NCBI GenBank assembly: GCA_035296905.1
Contig: DATHAA010000048.1
Span: forward strand, 1-29,403
Source of the DNA: DATEOR01 sp035296905
Lineage (GTDB): Bacteria > Actinomycetota > Thermoleophilia > Gaiellales > Gaiellaceae
Direction: 5' to 3'
DNA: 29,403 nucleotides
Under the pieces are notes generated by a model. That model searched no databases. It worked only from the letters and a program-made list of their open reading frames with translations, and was not told where the DNA came from. The position numbers were made by a program, and so were the translations under genes. Each line of letters begins with the position of its first letter. The first letter of the stretch is position 1. Below are positions 15,822 to 23,838 of this stretch, piece after piece.

Positions 15822-16994
15822 CTCGCGCGCACGCTCGAACCGGTCTCGGGCGAAGAGTTCCTCGCCGAGCACTGGGAGCAGAGGCCGCTCGTCGTCCCGA
15901 GGGGGGAGCAGGGTCGCTTCGACGACCTCCTCTCCGTGACGGATGTCGAGCGGCTTCTCACATCGGGCGGGCTTCGCTTCCCCGGCTTCAGGCTCGCGAA
16001 GGCCGGGGCGAAGCTCGAGGTCGCCGACTACACGAAGGACATCTCCTGGCGGCCGCAGCCCTTCTCGGGGACTGCGGATGTCGAGCGGGTCCTCGCCGAG
16101 TTCGAGGACGGCGCGACGATCGTCCTTCAGGGCCTGCACCTAAACTGGCAGCCGCTTGCGGAGTTCTGTCGGTCACTGGAGACCGAGCTCGGCCATCCCG
16201 CGCAGGCGAACGCCTACTTCACGCCACGCGCAGCGCAGGGCCTCCCGGTCCACCACGACACACACGACGTCTTCTCGCTCCAGGTCGCAGGCGAGAAGCG
16301 CTGGCTGGTCTACGAGCCCGCCTGGGATCTGCCGCTCAAGCACCAGCGCTACAAAGCGGAGACGATGGGCGAGCCGGGCCAGCCCGTCCTCGACGTGACG
16401 CTGCGGGCGGGCGACACCCTGTATCTCCCCCGCGGCTGGCTCCACGAGGCGAAGACCTCGGAGACCGACTCGCTGCACCTGACCGTAGGCGTGAACGTCT
16501 ACACGTGGATGGACGCGTTTCGAGCGGCACTCGACAGCTGCGCCCGCGAGGTCGGCTTCCGGCGCTCGCCGGGGGGCGAGGACCCCGGCGACCTGCTCGA
16601 TCTTCTCGCCGGGCAGCTGCAGCCGGAAGACGTCGAGCGCAGGCGCAGGCGGAAGCTCGTGCGCACCCGGCGGCCGGTCCTGGGCGGGCAGCTGCGCCAG
16701 CTGCGGGCGCTCGAAAGCCTCGACGTCGACACCGTCGTCGAGCGGCGGGCGACCGTCCTCTTCGACTTCGAGGGCGCGACGCTCTCCTTCGAGGGAAAGG
16801 ACCTGACGTTTCCGGACGAGGCGGCGGAGGATCTCGCCTTCGTCGCTCAGTCCGACGAGCCGTTCACGCCGGCCGACCTTCCAGGCGAGCTGGACGACGA
16901 GGGGCGCCTCGTCTTCGTCCGCGGACTGGTACGGGAAGGCTTTCTCGTGATCAGCGGAGCCGCGCGCGAAAACGGCGCGGACGCTGAGGCGTGA
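15822..16994 (+). CDS. JmjC/cupin_4 family Fe(II)/2-oxoglutarate oxygenase
   Basis: Relatives (E. coli YcfD/RoxA, human MINA53/NO66) hydroxylate ribosomal proteins. Seen: the N-terminal family motif EEFLAEHWEQRPLVVPRG at about 15852-15905; the JmjC iron triad HHD (codons 16251-16259, H-x-D) and a distal His in RGWLHE (codon 16443-16445); a YLPRGWLH strand; and a C-terminal winged-helix-like part (DLPGELDDEGRLVFVRGLVREGFLVI). The frame is open from 15636, but the first ATG/GTG/TTG is GTG 15936, which would delete about 38 residues of conserved N-terminus. The listed start is therefore where homology begins, not a start codon. The gene directly follows the acidic mini-ORF, one frame over. Its stop overlaps the convergent sucrase/ferredoxin-like gene by 44 nt. 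Confidence 0.85.
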   Translation, partial: LARTLEPVSGEEFLAEHWEQRPLVVPRGEQGRFDDLLSVTDVERLLTSGGLRFPGFRLAKAGAKLEVADYTKDISWRPQPFSGTADVERVLAEFEDGATIVLQGLHLNWQPLAEFCRSLETELGHPAQANAYFTPRAAQGLPVHHDTHDVFSLQVAGEKRWLVYEPAWDLPLKHQRYKAETMGEPGQPVLDVTLRAGDTLYLPRGWLHEAKTSETDSLHLTVGVNVYTWMDAFRAALDSCAREVGFRRSPGGEDPGDLLDLLAGQLQPEDVERRRRRKLVRTRRPVLGGQLRQLRALESLDVDTVVERRATVLFDFEGATLSFEGKDLTFPDEAAEDLAFVAQSDEPFTPADLPGELDDEGRLVFVRGLVREGFLVISGAARENGADAEA

Positions 16995-17871
16995 CCGAGC
17001 CGCAGGTGAGGTAGACCGCCTCCTCCCCGAGCTCGGCCCAGGCCTCGGCGGCGTATTCGCGTCCGGCGGCGCGTACCGTGACGAGCCAGCGGTCCTCGGC
17101 CTCGCGCGAGACGCGGAGAAGCTCGACGTCGTGTATCCCCGTGAGGCCCGTCTTCTCGCGCACGGCGAGCTCGGCCGCCTGCACGCCGAAGGTGTAGGCG
17201 GAGCGGCCGCGGTAGCGCTCGAGGTGGATACGCCCGTCGAAGTAGTCGTCGAGAATCGGGTCGAGGTCTTCCTCGCCGACGCGGCCGTAGAAGAGCCCCT
17301 CGGGAAGGACGACGACGTTGCCGGCGAACCGGTCGCCACCCACGTGCGTCGACTGCCAGACCCATTCGGGGTCGACCTTGCCCTTGAGCCCGTCATACAG
17401 GGGCCGCCCGTATTTCGCACAGCAGCGGTCGCGCTTCCCGTGCGTGCAGACCACGAATAGCGGGTGCTCGATCGGAACGCCCGGCGTGCTGCCTTCGAGG
17501 AGCGCTGAGGCGAAGTCGTAGCCGACGAGGTCGTCGTGGTGGTCGAACTCGAGCGCGTAGAACCGCTCCTCTCCTGGGCGGCAGCTGCCCACGTAGAGCA
17601 TCCGGCGCTTGTGAGTGCGGCGCTCCGGCCGCTTCACGAAAAGAAGACGGGAGTGCCCGAGCTTGTCCAGCTGCTGGCGCAGGTGCTCCTTGAGCTGCTG
17701 CGAGAGCAGGCTTCCGCCGAGCACGTCGCGATCCCAGAGGCCGCGGTATTCGATGAGCACCCAGCGGTCGACGCGACTTGCCGTCGCGGCGAGGTCCTCG
17801 TGCGCGGCACCCGACACGTCGGCGCAGAGCTCTCGCTTCGCTCGAACGGCCACTGCTGGAAGGCTACCCAT
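16951..17871 (-). CDS. Sucrase/ferredoxin-like family protein (thioredoxin-like [2Fe-2S] protein)
   Basis: A 306-residue protein of the sucrase/ferredoxin-like family, whose members carry a thioredoxin-like ferredoxin fold and probably a [2Fe-2S] cluster. Seen: CADVSGAAHEDLAATA at the N-terminus; VCTHGKRDRCCAKYGRPLYDGL near the middle with three clustered cysteines; and WQSTHVGGDRFAGNVVVLPEG after it, the family's H-V-G-G-x-R-F-A signature. ATG 17871 is preferred because a perfect inverted repeat ends immediately before it; GTG 17913, 9 nt after the cysA stop, would add 14 residues. Physiological role unknown. Being downstream of cysA, it may be co-transcribed with the sulfate operon. Confidence 0.85.
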   Translation of the reverse strand: MGSLPAVAVRAKRELCADVSGAAHEDLAATASRVDRWVLIEYRGLWDRDVLGGSLLSQQLKEHLRQQLDKLGHSRLLFVKRPERRTHKRRMLYVGSCRPGEERFYALEFDHHDDLVGYDFASALLEGSTPGVPIEHPLFVVCTHGKRDRCCAKYGRPLYDGLKGKVDPEWVWQSTHVGGDRFAGNVVVLPEGLFYGRVGEEDLDPILDDYFDGRIHLERYRGRSAYTFGVQAAELAVREKTGLTGIHDVELLRVSREAEDRWLVTVRAAGREYAAEAWAELGEEAVYLTCGSVTPQRPRRFRARLR

Positions 17872-17889
17872 TGTAAGGCGAACCTTACA
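17872..17889. promoter_or_regulatory. Perfect inverted repeat directly before the sucrase/ferredoxin-like start
   Basis: On the minus strand TGTAAGG-TTCG-CCTTACA is a 7-bp stem with a UUCG-type tetraloop, ending at the base before ATG 17871. It may be an operator (it loosely recalls DtxR/IdeR-type AGG...CCT half-sites) or an RNA hairpin at the translation start. Confidence 0.45.
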
Positions 17890-17924
17890 GGGCTCCGTTT
17901 CGAGCAGACCCACGCGGGCGTCTT

Positions 17925-18878
17925 CTAGGCGAACACCTTTGTCTTCTCGGGACGGATGAACACCGAACGACCAGGCTCGAGGTCGAGGTCCTCGGTTCGC
18001 TCGCGGCTCAACTGGATCCAGATCTCATTGTCGTCCGGGAGCGCGACTTCCACCCGAACTTCGAAGCCGAGATGGACGACACGCTTGACGATCCCCTCTC
18101 GACTCGTCCCGTCCGGCTCGAGCTCGATCTCGAAATCGTGCGGACGCACGAAGGAGTTGTCGAATCGGTTGACCGGGCCGACGAAACCCATGACGAACTC
18201 GCTCGCGGGATGCTCGTAGAGATCGCGGGGCTTTCCGGTCTGCTCGATCCGGCCCTCGTTCATTAGCACGATTCGGTCGGCGACGTCCATCGCCTCCTCC
18301 TGGTCATGCGTGACGAGAACCGTCGTGACGTGGACGTCCTCGTGAAGACGACGTAGCCAGGTGCGGAGCTCCTTGCGAACGCGCGCGTCGAGGGCGCCGA
18401 AGGGCTCGTCGAGAAGGAGGACCTTCGGCTCGACTGCGAGCGCACGCGCGAGTGCCATGCGCTGGCGCTGCCCACCGGAGAGCTGCGCCGGATAGCGCTC
18501 CGCGAGACCGTTCAGCTGGACGAGCTCGAGGAGCTCGTCGACGCGGCCACGGATCTCTTCCTTGGGCCGCTTGCGGATACGCAGACCGAAGGCGACGTTC
18601 TCGCGCACGGTCAGATGCTTGAAAGCGGCGTAGTGCTGAAAGACGAACCCCACCCCGCGCTTCTGCGGCGGAAGGCCTGTGGCGTGCTCACCGAGGATGA
18701 GCACTTTGCCCTCGTCGGGCTCCTCGAGGCCGGCGATCACCCGGAGGAGTGTGGACTTGCCGCTGCCGCTCGGCCCGAGCAGGGCCGTCAGCGAGCCGCC
18801 CGCAATCGCAACCGAGACGTCGTCGAGGGCGACGAAGTCACCGAAGCGCTTCGTCACGCCGCGGACCGCTATGGACAC
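17925..18878 (-). CDS. cysA: Sulfate/thiosulfate ABC transporter ATP-binding protein
   Basis: ATPase of the sulfate importer, on the cytoplasmic face. The 317 residues carry Walker A GPSGSGKST at about 35-43, Q-loop VFQHYAAF, signature LSGGQRQRMALARAL, Walker B VLLLDEPFGALD and the switch His in VLVTHDQEEAMD. After residue 230 a short TOBE-like regulatory domain follows (FVRPHDFEIELEP). Shorter than E. coli CysA (about 365), as usual for many actinobacteria. GTG 18878 has AGGAG upstream and lies 41 nt inside the end of cysW. Unlike its three partner genes it reads through without a frameshift. Confidence 0.93.
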   Translation of the reverse strand: MSIAVRGVTKRFGDFVALDDVSVAIAGGSLTALLGPSGSGKSTLLRVIAGLEEPDEGKVLILGEHATGLPPQKRGVGFVFQHYAAFKHLTVRENVAFGLRIRKRPKEEIRGRVDELLELVQLNGLAERYPAQLSGGQRQRMALARALAVEPKVLLLDEPFGALDARVRKELRTWLRRLHEDVHVTTVLVTHDQEEAMDVADRIVLMNEGRIEQTGKPRDLYEHPASEFVMGFVGPVNRFDNSFVRPHDFEIELEPDGTSREGIVKRVVHLGFEVRVEVALPDDNEIWIQLSRERTEDLDLEPGRSVFIRPEKTKVFA

Positions 18879-19664
18879 GGGGTGTCTCCTTTCGGAAGAG
18901 GTTCATGAGAAAGAGAGTCATGAGTGCGAGAAGCGCGAGAACCACCGACGCCGTATACGCGCCCACGAGGTCGAACGCCTGAAATCTGTTGTTCACGTGC
19001 AGGGTGAGTGTCTGCGTCTTGCCGATCAGGTTCCCGGAGACGACCGAGACGGCGCCGAACTCGCCCAGGCACCGCGCGGTCGTGAGCACGACGCCGTAGG
19101 TCACGCCCCAGCGGATCGCCGGAAGCGTGATCCTGCGGAAGGTCGAGAGCGACGAGGCGCCCAACGTCCAGGCGGCCTCCTCCTGCTCGGTGCCGATCTC
19201 GCGGAGCACCGGCACGACCTCGCGCACCACGAACGGGAGCGACACGAAGATGGTCGCCAGGACCATGGCGGGCAGCGCGAAGACGATCTGGATCCCGTGA
19301 GCGTCGAGCCACGGCCCGAACCACCCGTGCGCGCGTAGACGAGGAAGAGCGCGAGGCCGACGACGACCGGGGAAAGCGCAAAGGGCAGATCGACGAGCGC
19401 GTTCAGGAGGGCCTTCCCACGGAAGCGCTGCCGCACGAGGACGAGCGCGCACGCGACGCCGAAGATCGTGTTCAGGGGCACGGCGATGAGCGCGATCAGG
19501 AGCGTGAGCCAGAGCGGGTGCAGGAAGTCCGGGTCGGTCATCGCGTTCCAGACCGGCTCGAGGCCGTGCTGGAAGGTGCGGTAGAAGACCAGCCCGACGG
19601 GGAGCACGAGCAGTAGCGTGAGGTAGGTAAGCGCGGCGAAGCGAAGGCCGTATCTAGCTCTCAT
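18838..19664 (-). pseudogene. cysW: Sulfate ABC transporter permease CysW, one frameshift
   Basis: Inner-membrane permease of the sulfate importer. From ATG 19664 the frame reads MRARYGLRFAALTYLTLLL and continues to VVGLALFLVYAR; there it breaks. The rest continues in another frame from GWFGPWLDAHGIQIVFALP through EEAAWTLGASSLSTFRRITLPAIRWG (the EAA loop that contacts CysA) to GEFGAVSVVSG and the last TM helix. One base is missing near 19325-19332; adding it gives the usual YARNGWFGPW. All else is family-typical. The start overlaps the cysT stop by 11 nt. Confidence 0.85.
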
Positions 19665-20404
19665 GCTTGGACCCCCAGCGGCGGACCAGATCGATGGCCA
19701 GAAGCGTCAGGAACGAGAACACGAGCAGTACGACGGAGAGCGCCGCGGCAGCCGTCGGCCTGTCGCTCTCGATATTCGAGAAGATCTGCACTGACGCAAC
19801 CTGCGTCTTGAACGGGATGTTCCCCGGAAATGAGGATGACCGCCCCGAACTCTCCGACCGCGCGCGCGAAGGCGAGCGCGACGCCCGCGAGGATGGCCGG
19901 GACGAGGTTCGGCAGGATCACGCGGCGGAAGATCGTGAAGCCGCCCGCGCCGAGCGAGGCCGCAGCCTCCTCCATCTCCCGATCGAGCTCGTGCACCACG
20001 GGTTGCACCGAGCGCACGACGAAGGGCAGCGTGACGAAGAGGAGCGCGGCGACGATCGCCATTCGCGTGTACGCAATGTTGATCCCGATCGGACCTTTTG
20101 GCCCGTAGAGGGCGAGAAGCGTGAGGCCCGCGACTATCGTCGGCAGCGCGAAGGGGAGGTCGATTAGGGAGTTGACGAGCCCTTTGCCGGGGAAGTCGTC
20201 CCGCACGAGAACCCACGCGATCAGCGTGCCCATGACCGCGTTTACGAGCGCGACCACGACGGAGGCGCCGAACGTCAGCTTGAGGGAGGCGAGCGCCGCC
20301 GGGCTCGTCACAGCGTTCCAGAACCCCTCGAGCCCGCTGCCTGTCGACTTCCAGATCACCGCGGCCAGCGGGATCAGAACGATGAAGCTCAGGTACCCGA
20401 TCAC
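19654..20404 (-). pseudogene. cysT: Sulfate ABC transporter permease CysT, one frameshift
   Basis: Partner permease of CysW. The main frame runs from VIGYLSFIVLIPLAAVIW through DFPGKGLVNSLIDLPFALPTIVAGL and the EAA loop EEAAASLGAGGFTIFRRVILP to GEFGAVILISG. A run of four G (plus strand CCCC, 19822-19825) then has one base too many. Dropping it restores NIPFKTQVASVQIFSNIES, the last helix and a stop at 19654-19656 that overlaps cysW. The start is uncertain: GTG 20404 is the first canonical codon, but family members usually have some 15-20 more residues, and in-frame sequence resembling that (RRAASGGAALGRG) lies upstream without a start codon. Confidence 0.82.
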
Positions 20405-20406
20405 GA

Positions 20407-20441
20407 AGCCGCGTCCGAGGGCGGCACCCCCGGACGCGGCT
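20407..20441. promoter_or_regulatory. Long stem-loop between the sulfate-binding protein and cysT
   Basis: AGCCGCGTCCG (20407-20417 as complement) pairs perfectly with its copy at 20431-20441: an 11-bp GC-rich stem with a 13-nt loop that can add GGG/CCC pairs. No T-run follows on the minus strand. Placed between the binding protein and permease genes, it could stabilise the upstream mRNA and lower permease expression, as intergenic hairpins do in many ABC operons. Confidence 0.5.
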
Positions 20442-20471
20442 CGACGAACTGGGAGGCGGAGCGTTTCGGCT

Positions 20472-21481
20472 CTAGCCTGAATCGGTCGACACCCCCAGAG
20501 ACACCTCGATCTTGGCCACGATTCCGTTCTCCGGATCGAAGAACTCGTCCTTGACTGTGCCCCAGCCGCCAAAGTCCTGGATGGTGAAGAGAGTCGACGG
20601 CGTCTCGTAGTCGAAACTGATCCGCCACGGACTTCACGACCGGCCGGTAGCCCTTCTCGCCGAAGATCTTTTGCGCCTCGTCGGAGTAGAGGAACTTGAC
20701 GAAGTCGGTCGCGGACTGCGGACCGTCCGTCGTAACGGCAACCGGGTTCTCGATCAGGATCGTCTGGTCGGGGATGACGTAGTCGACATTCTCGCCCTTC
20801 TGCTGGGCGGTGATCGCCTCGTTCTCGTACGAGAGGAGGACATCGCCCTTCCCGCCGGTGAAGGTCTGAAGGGCGTCGCGTGCGCTCGCGTCCTGGACAA
20901 CCACGTGCTGGAAGAGCTCGTTCAGGTAGGCAACCGCTTCTTCCTTCGACTTGCCCTGCTTTATCTGGGCGCCGTACGCGGCCATGACGTTCCAGCGCGC
21001 GCCGCCCGAGGTGAAGGGGTTCGGGGTCACGACCTCGACGCCCGGCTTCAAAAGGTCGTCCCAGGTTTGGATGTCGTCAGGGTTCCCCTTGCGGACGACG
21101 AAGGAGACGACCGAGTCGGTGAGGATGCCCTTGTACTCGTTCTGGTTCAATCCGAGTCGACGAGGCCCGCGTCCACGAGTCGGGTGATGTCGCTGTCGAG
21201 TGCGAACTCGACGACGTCAGCCGGCAGGCCGGCCTCGACGGCCCGGCTCTGCTCGCCGGAGGCGCCGTAGGATTGATCGAACTCGACGCCCTTGCCCTCC
21301 GCGGTCTTCTGGAAGGCGGGGATGATCGCCTCGTAGGCCTCCTGCGGCGTCGAATAGGCGACGAGGGTCAGCTTGCCACCCTCCGACCCTTCGTTCGCTG
21401 CACTGCTCGTTCCTCCGCAAGCGACCGTCAGAAGTGCAACGACGACCGCGAGAATCGCTCCGACTTCCCTAGTTGCTTCAC
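20472..21481 (-). pseudogene. Sulfate ABC transporter substrate-binding protein, at least two frameshifts
   Basis: Secreted sulfate-binding lipoprotein. A hydrophobic signal ends in the lipobox LTVAC-GG. The mature part reads KLTLVAYSTPQEAYEAIIPAF, then ADVVEFALDSDITRLVDAGLVDS. There one base is missing (near 21147-21148); restored, the text joins to WNQNEYKGILTDSVV and the sulfate-family TPNPFTSGGARWN. A second break is an extra base in AAA 20614-20616; corrected, the end reads DYETPSTLFTIQDFGGWG and stops at 20472-20474. The N-terminus is unclear: TTG 21512 is in frame but gives an odd leader, whereas GTG 21481 (GGGG upstream) gives MKQLGKS, one base out of frame with the lipobox, which hints at a third indel. 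Homology is clear. Confidence 0.85.
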
Positions 21482-21495
21482 TCTTAACCCCAATG

Positions 21496-21523
21496 TCGAC
21501 AATTATTGTCAATAAAATACAAT
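21496..21523 (+). promoter_or_regulatory. Probable promoter of the Rrf2-family regulator
   Basis: TCGACA (21496-21501) and TACAAT (21518-21523) each match the sigma-70 consensus at five of six positions, with a 16-nt spacer. The palindrome at 21498-21510 overlaps the -35 and spacer, so a protein bound there would shut this promoter off. Confidence 0.5.
21498..21510. promoter_or_regulatory. Palindrome in the AT-rich divergent region of the sulfate operon and rrf2
   Basis: GACAAT-T-ATTGTC is perfect (6-1-6). A second inverted pair, TTATTG (21503-21508) and CAATAA (21520-21525), overlaps it. The stretch about 21490-21550 is strikingly AT-rich in this genome. Position between divergent genes suggests the operator of the adjacent Rrf2 protein, controlling both itself and sulfate uptake. 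Confidence 0.5.
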
Positions 21524-21584
21524 AAGTTGATGCAGCAAAATATTCCAAGCTTGTTCTCCTGTCAAACTTGAACTGGAGAAAGCA

Positions 21585-22019
21585 ATGTGGGTCACCCGCC
21601 GAACCGACTATGCGACGCGCGCCGTGCTGGCTCTGGCGATGGCCGAGGACGCCATGAATCTCGATCAGCTCGCCGAAGCGACCGAGTCTCCACGGTCGGT
21701 GCTCGAGCAGGTCATGCCCAGTCTCCGCGCAGCGGGCATCGTTCGATCGGTTCGCGGCCCCGGCGGCGGCTACCGCCTCAACCACCCTGCCGAAGAGCTC
21801 ACGCTCGAGCGCGTCGTACGAGTCTTCGAGGGCCAGCTCGCGCCGATCGGCTATGCGACCCGCCACGAGCCCGACCCCTGTCCCGCGATCGTCGGGCGGT
21901 CGCTTCGGCCCGCATGGGAGCAGGTCAGAGACGCGACGATCACGATCCTGAGCGGCATCAACTTCGGCGACCTGGCCGAAGCCGCCCGGGCAGAATCGAA
22001 GAACGGTTCTCTACCGTAG
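21585..22019 (+). CDS. Rrf2-family transcriptional regulator (CymR-like)
   Basis: A 144-residue winged-helix regulator. The opening MWVTRRTDYATRAVLALA is the Rrf2 signature. The helix-turn-helix covers about 25-50 (LAEATESPRSVLEQVMPSLRAAGIV), followed by the wing VRGPGGGYRLNHP and a dimerisation helix. The central region has a single Cys (DPCPAI), not the three that hold the [2Fe-2S] cluster in IscR/NsrR, so it is more like CymR, which senses sulfur status through cysteine synthase. GGAG lies 6 nt before ATG 21585. Divergent from the sulfate operon, which it probably controls; the sensing mechanism is not visible. Confidence 0.88.
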   Translation: MWVTRRTDYATRAVLALAMAEDAMNLDQLAEATESPRSVLEQVMPSLRAAGIVRSVRGPGGGYRLNHPAEELTLERVVRVFEGQLAPIGYATRHEPDPCPAIVGRSLRPAWEQVRDATITILSGINFGDLAEAARAESKNGSLP

Positions 22020-22034
22020 GGCAACCGACCCTAC
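22016..22034. terminator. Stem-loop between convergent rrf2 and acyl-CoA carboxylase genes
   Basis: GTAGGG-CAACCGA-CCCTAC has a perfect 6-bp stem, begins at the rrf2 stop codon and ends 8 nt before the stop of the minus-strand gene. It lies where a bidirectional terminator is expected but lacks a T-tract on either side. Confidence 0.4.
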
Positions 22035-22041
22035 AAAGTCA

Positions 22042-23829
22042 TCAGGGTGGCCCCTCTCTCGCCTCGTGCTCCTGCGCGACGACGCAGATCACCTGACCGG
22101 TCTTGACGGCCTCGCCCGGGGCGACCGAGAGACCCGTGACGAGCCCCTCGCGGTGAGCGGTGATCTCGTTCTCCATCTTCATCGCCTCGACGATGCAGAT
22201 GACCTGCCCGGCGCGAACCTCTTGGCCCTCGGCGACCTCGACCGCGAGGACGGTCCCCTGCATCGGGCTCACCACGGCGTCGCGGGCGGCTCCGTGGCCG
22301 GCCGAGCCTCCCGCCCGCTCACGGCGGCGCCGGGCAAGCTCGGCGAAGGGCGGCTCGGGGCGAAGCACCTTTACCTCGAAACGGCGGTCGTCCACCTCCA
22401 CTTCGAGCGTCTGCTCGCGAACCCGTCCGTCCGGTGAGCGCGGTACCGTTGTTGTCTTATGAGACAACTCCTCCGCTTCCTGCGCCAGCTCTTCCGACTC
22501 GACCACCCCGTGGCAGGTCTCGCCGGCGACGAAGCAGGGGCGGCGAAGGAGCGCATTGTGGAAGCCGACGAGCGTCTTCACGCCCTCGATCTCGAACTCG
22601 TCGAGCGCACGCAGCATGCGCGCGCGGGCCCGCTCCCGGTCGGTGTCCCACACACAGAGCTTCGCCACCATCGGGTCGTAGAGGCCGGAGATCTCGCTGC
22701 CCTCGATAACGCCCGAGTCCACGCGTACTCCGGGGCCGGCCGGCTCCCGGTAGCGCGTGAGCACCCCGGGCGTGGGCAGGAAGCCATTCGACGGGTCCTC
22801 GGCGTTGATGCGGCACTCGATCGCGTGCCCGCGGATGCCGAGGTCCTCCTGCCGAAGACTCGTCGGCTCGCCCCCGGCGATGAGCATCTGCTCGCGGACG
22901 AGGTCGACCCCGGTGACGAGCTCGGTGACCGTGTGCTCGACCTGGATGCGCGTGTTCATCTCGAGGAACCAGTAGTTGCCCTCGCGGTCGAGCAGGCCCT
23001 CGATCGTGCCCGCGCTCCGGTAGCCCACTGCGCGGGCGGCGTCGACCGCAATCCGGCCGATGCGCTCGCGGAGGTCCGGTGTCACCGCCGGCGAGGGCGT
23101 CTCCTCGACGAGCTTCTGGTGCCTCCGCTGGATGGTGCAGTCCCGTTCGCCGAGGTGGAGGACTGCTCCGTGGTCGTCGGCGAGCACCTGCACCTCGACG
23201 TGGCGCGGGTCGGCGATGAACTTCTCGACATAGACCGTCGAGTCGGCGAAGTAGGACTCGCCCTCGCGCTGCGCTGCCGCGAAGGAGCGCTCCGCATCTT
23301 CTTCGGACTCGACCACCTTGAGGCCCTTTCCGCCGCCTCCGGCCGAGGCCTTGATCGCAAGCGGCCAGCCGAACTCGTCCCCGAGGCGCGCGACCTCGGC
23401 CGCCGACGTGACCGGCTCCGTCGTCCCCGGGATGATGGGGACACCCGCGTCTCGCATGAGCTCGCGCGCCGAGACCTTTGATCCCATCACCTCGATCGCC
23501 TCGGGTGGAGGCCCGATCCAGACGAGACCCGCATCCGAGCACGCCCGGGCGAATGAAGCGTTCTCGGCGAGAAAGCCGTACCCGGGATGGATCGCCTCTG
23601 CCCCTGCTTTCTCGGCGGCGGCGATGATCCGCTCCTGGTTCAGGTAGCTCTCGGCCGGCGCACCGCCTCCAACGAGATAGGCCTCGTCGGCGACGGTGGC
23701 GTGGAGGGCCGCGCGGTCAGCCTCGGAGTAGATCGCCACGGTCTCGATCCCCAGTTCGCGGAGCGTGCGGAAGACCCGGACCGCGATCTCGCCGCGATTG
23801 GCGACAAGGACCTTTCCGAATGGAGGCAT
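22042..23829 (-). CDS. Acyl-CoA carboxylase alpha subunit (biotin carboxylase plus BCCP)
   Basis: Carboxylates its own biotin with bicarbonate and ATP; a separate beta subunit passes the CO2 to acetyl- or propionyl-CoA. The 595 residues fit actinobacterial AccA3-type proteins. Order: biotin-carboxylase N-domain (KVLVANRGEIAVRVFRTL, 6-23), ATP-grasp with KASAGGGGKGL (about 158-168), EMNTRIQVEHTVTE (about 285-298), linker, and a C-terminal BCCP domain with biotinylated Lys at about 551 in VEAMKMENE. The frame is open further upstream but ATG 23829 begins the family sequence; the upstream part only mirrors pgsA and the GNAT gene. No beta subunit is in view; an epsilon-like subunit lies at 26.7 kb. 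Confidence 0.94.
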   Translation of the reverse strand: MPPFGKVLVANRGEIAVRVFRTLRELGIETVAIYSEADRAALHATVADEAYLVGGGAPAESYLNQERIIAAAEKAGAEAIHPGYGFLAENASFARACSDAGLVWIGPPPEAIEVMGSKVSARELMRDAGVPIIPGTTEPVTSAAEVARLGDEFGWPLAIKASAGGGGKGLKVVESEEDAERSFAAAQREGESYFADSTVYVEKFIADPRHVEVQVLADDHGAVLHLGERDCTIQRRHQKLVEETPSPAVTPDLRERIGRIAVDAARAVGYRSAGTIEGLLDREGNYWFLEMNTRIQVEHTVTELVTGVDLVREQMLIAGGEPTSLRQEDLGIRGHAIECRINAEDPSNGFLPTPGVLTRYREPAGPGVRVDSGVIEGSEISGLYDPMVAKLCVWDTDRERARARMLRALDEFEIEGVKTLVGFHNALLRRPCFVAGETCHGVVESEELAQEAEELSHKTTTVPRSPDGRVREQTLEVEVDDRRFEVKVLRPEPPFAELARRRRERAGGSAGHGAARDAVVSPMQGTVLAVEVAEGQEVRAGQVICIVEAMKMENEITAHREGLVTGLSVAPGEAVKTGQVICVVAQEHEAREGPP

Positions 23830-23838
23830 GGCCGCGCG

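Noticed and set aside
22459..23481. Plus-strand 340-residue open frame within the acyl-CoA carboxylase gene
   Set aside because: Shadow frame opposite a well-defined enzyme; it shows no domain or motif of its own.
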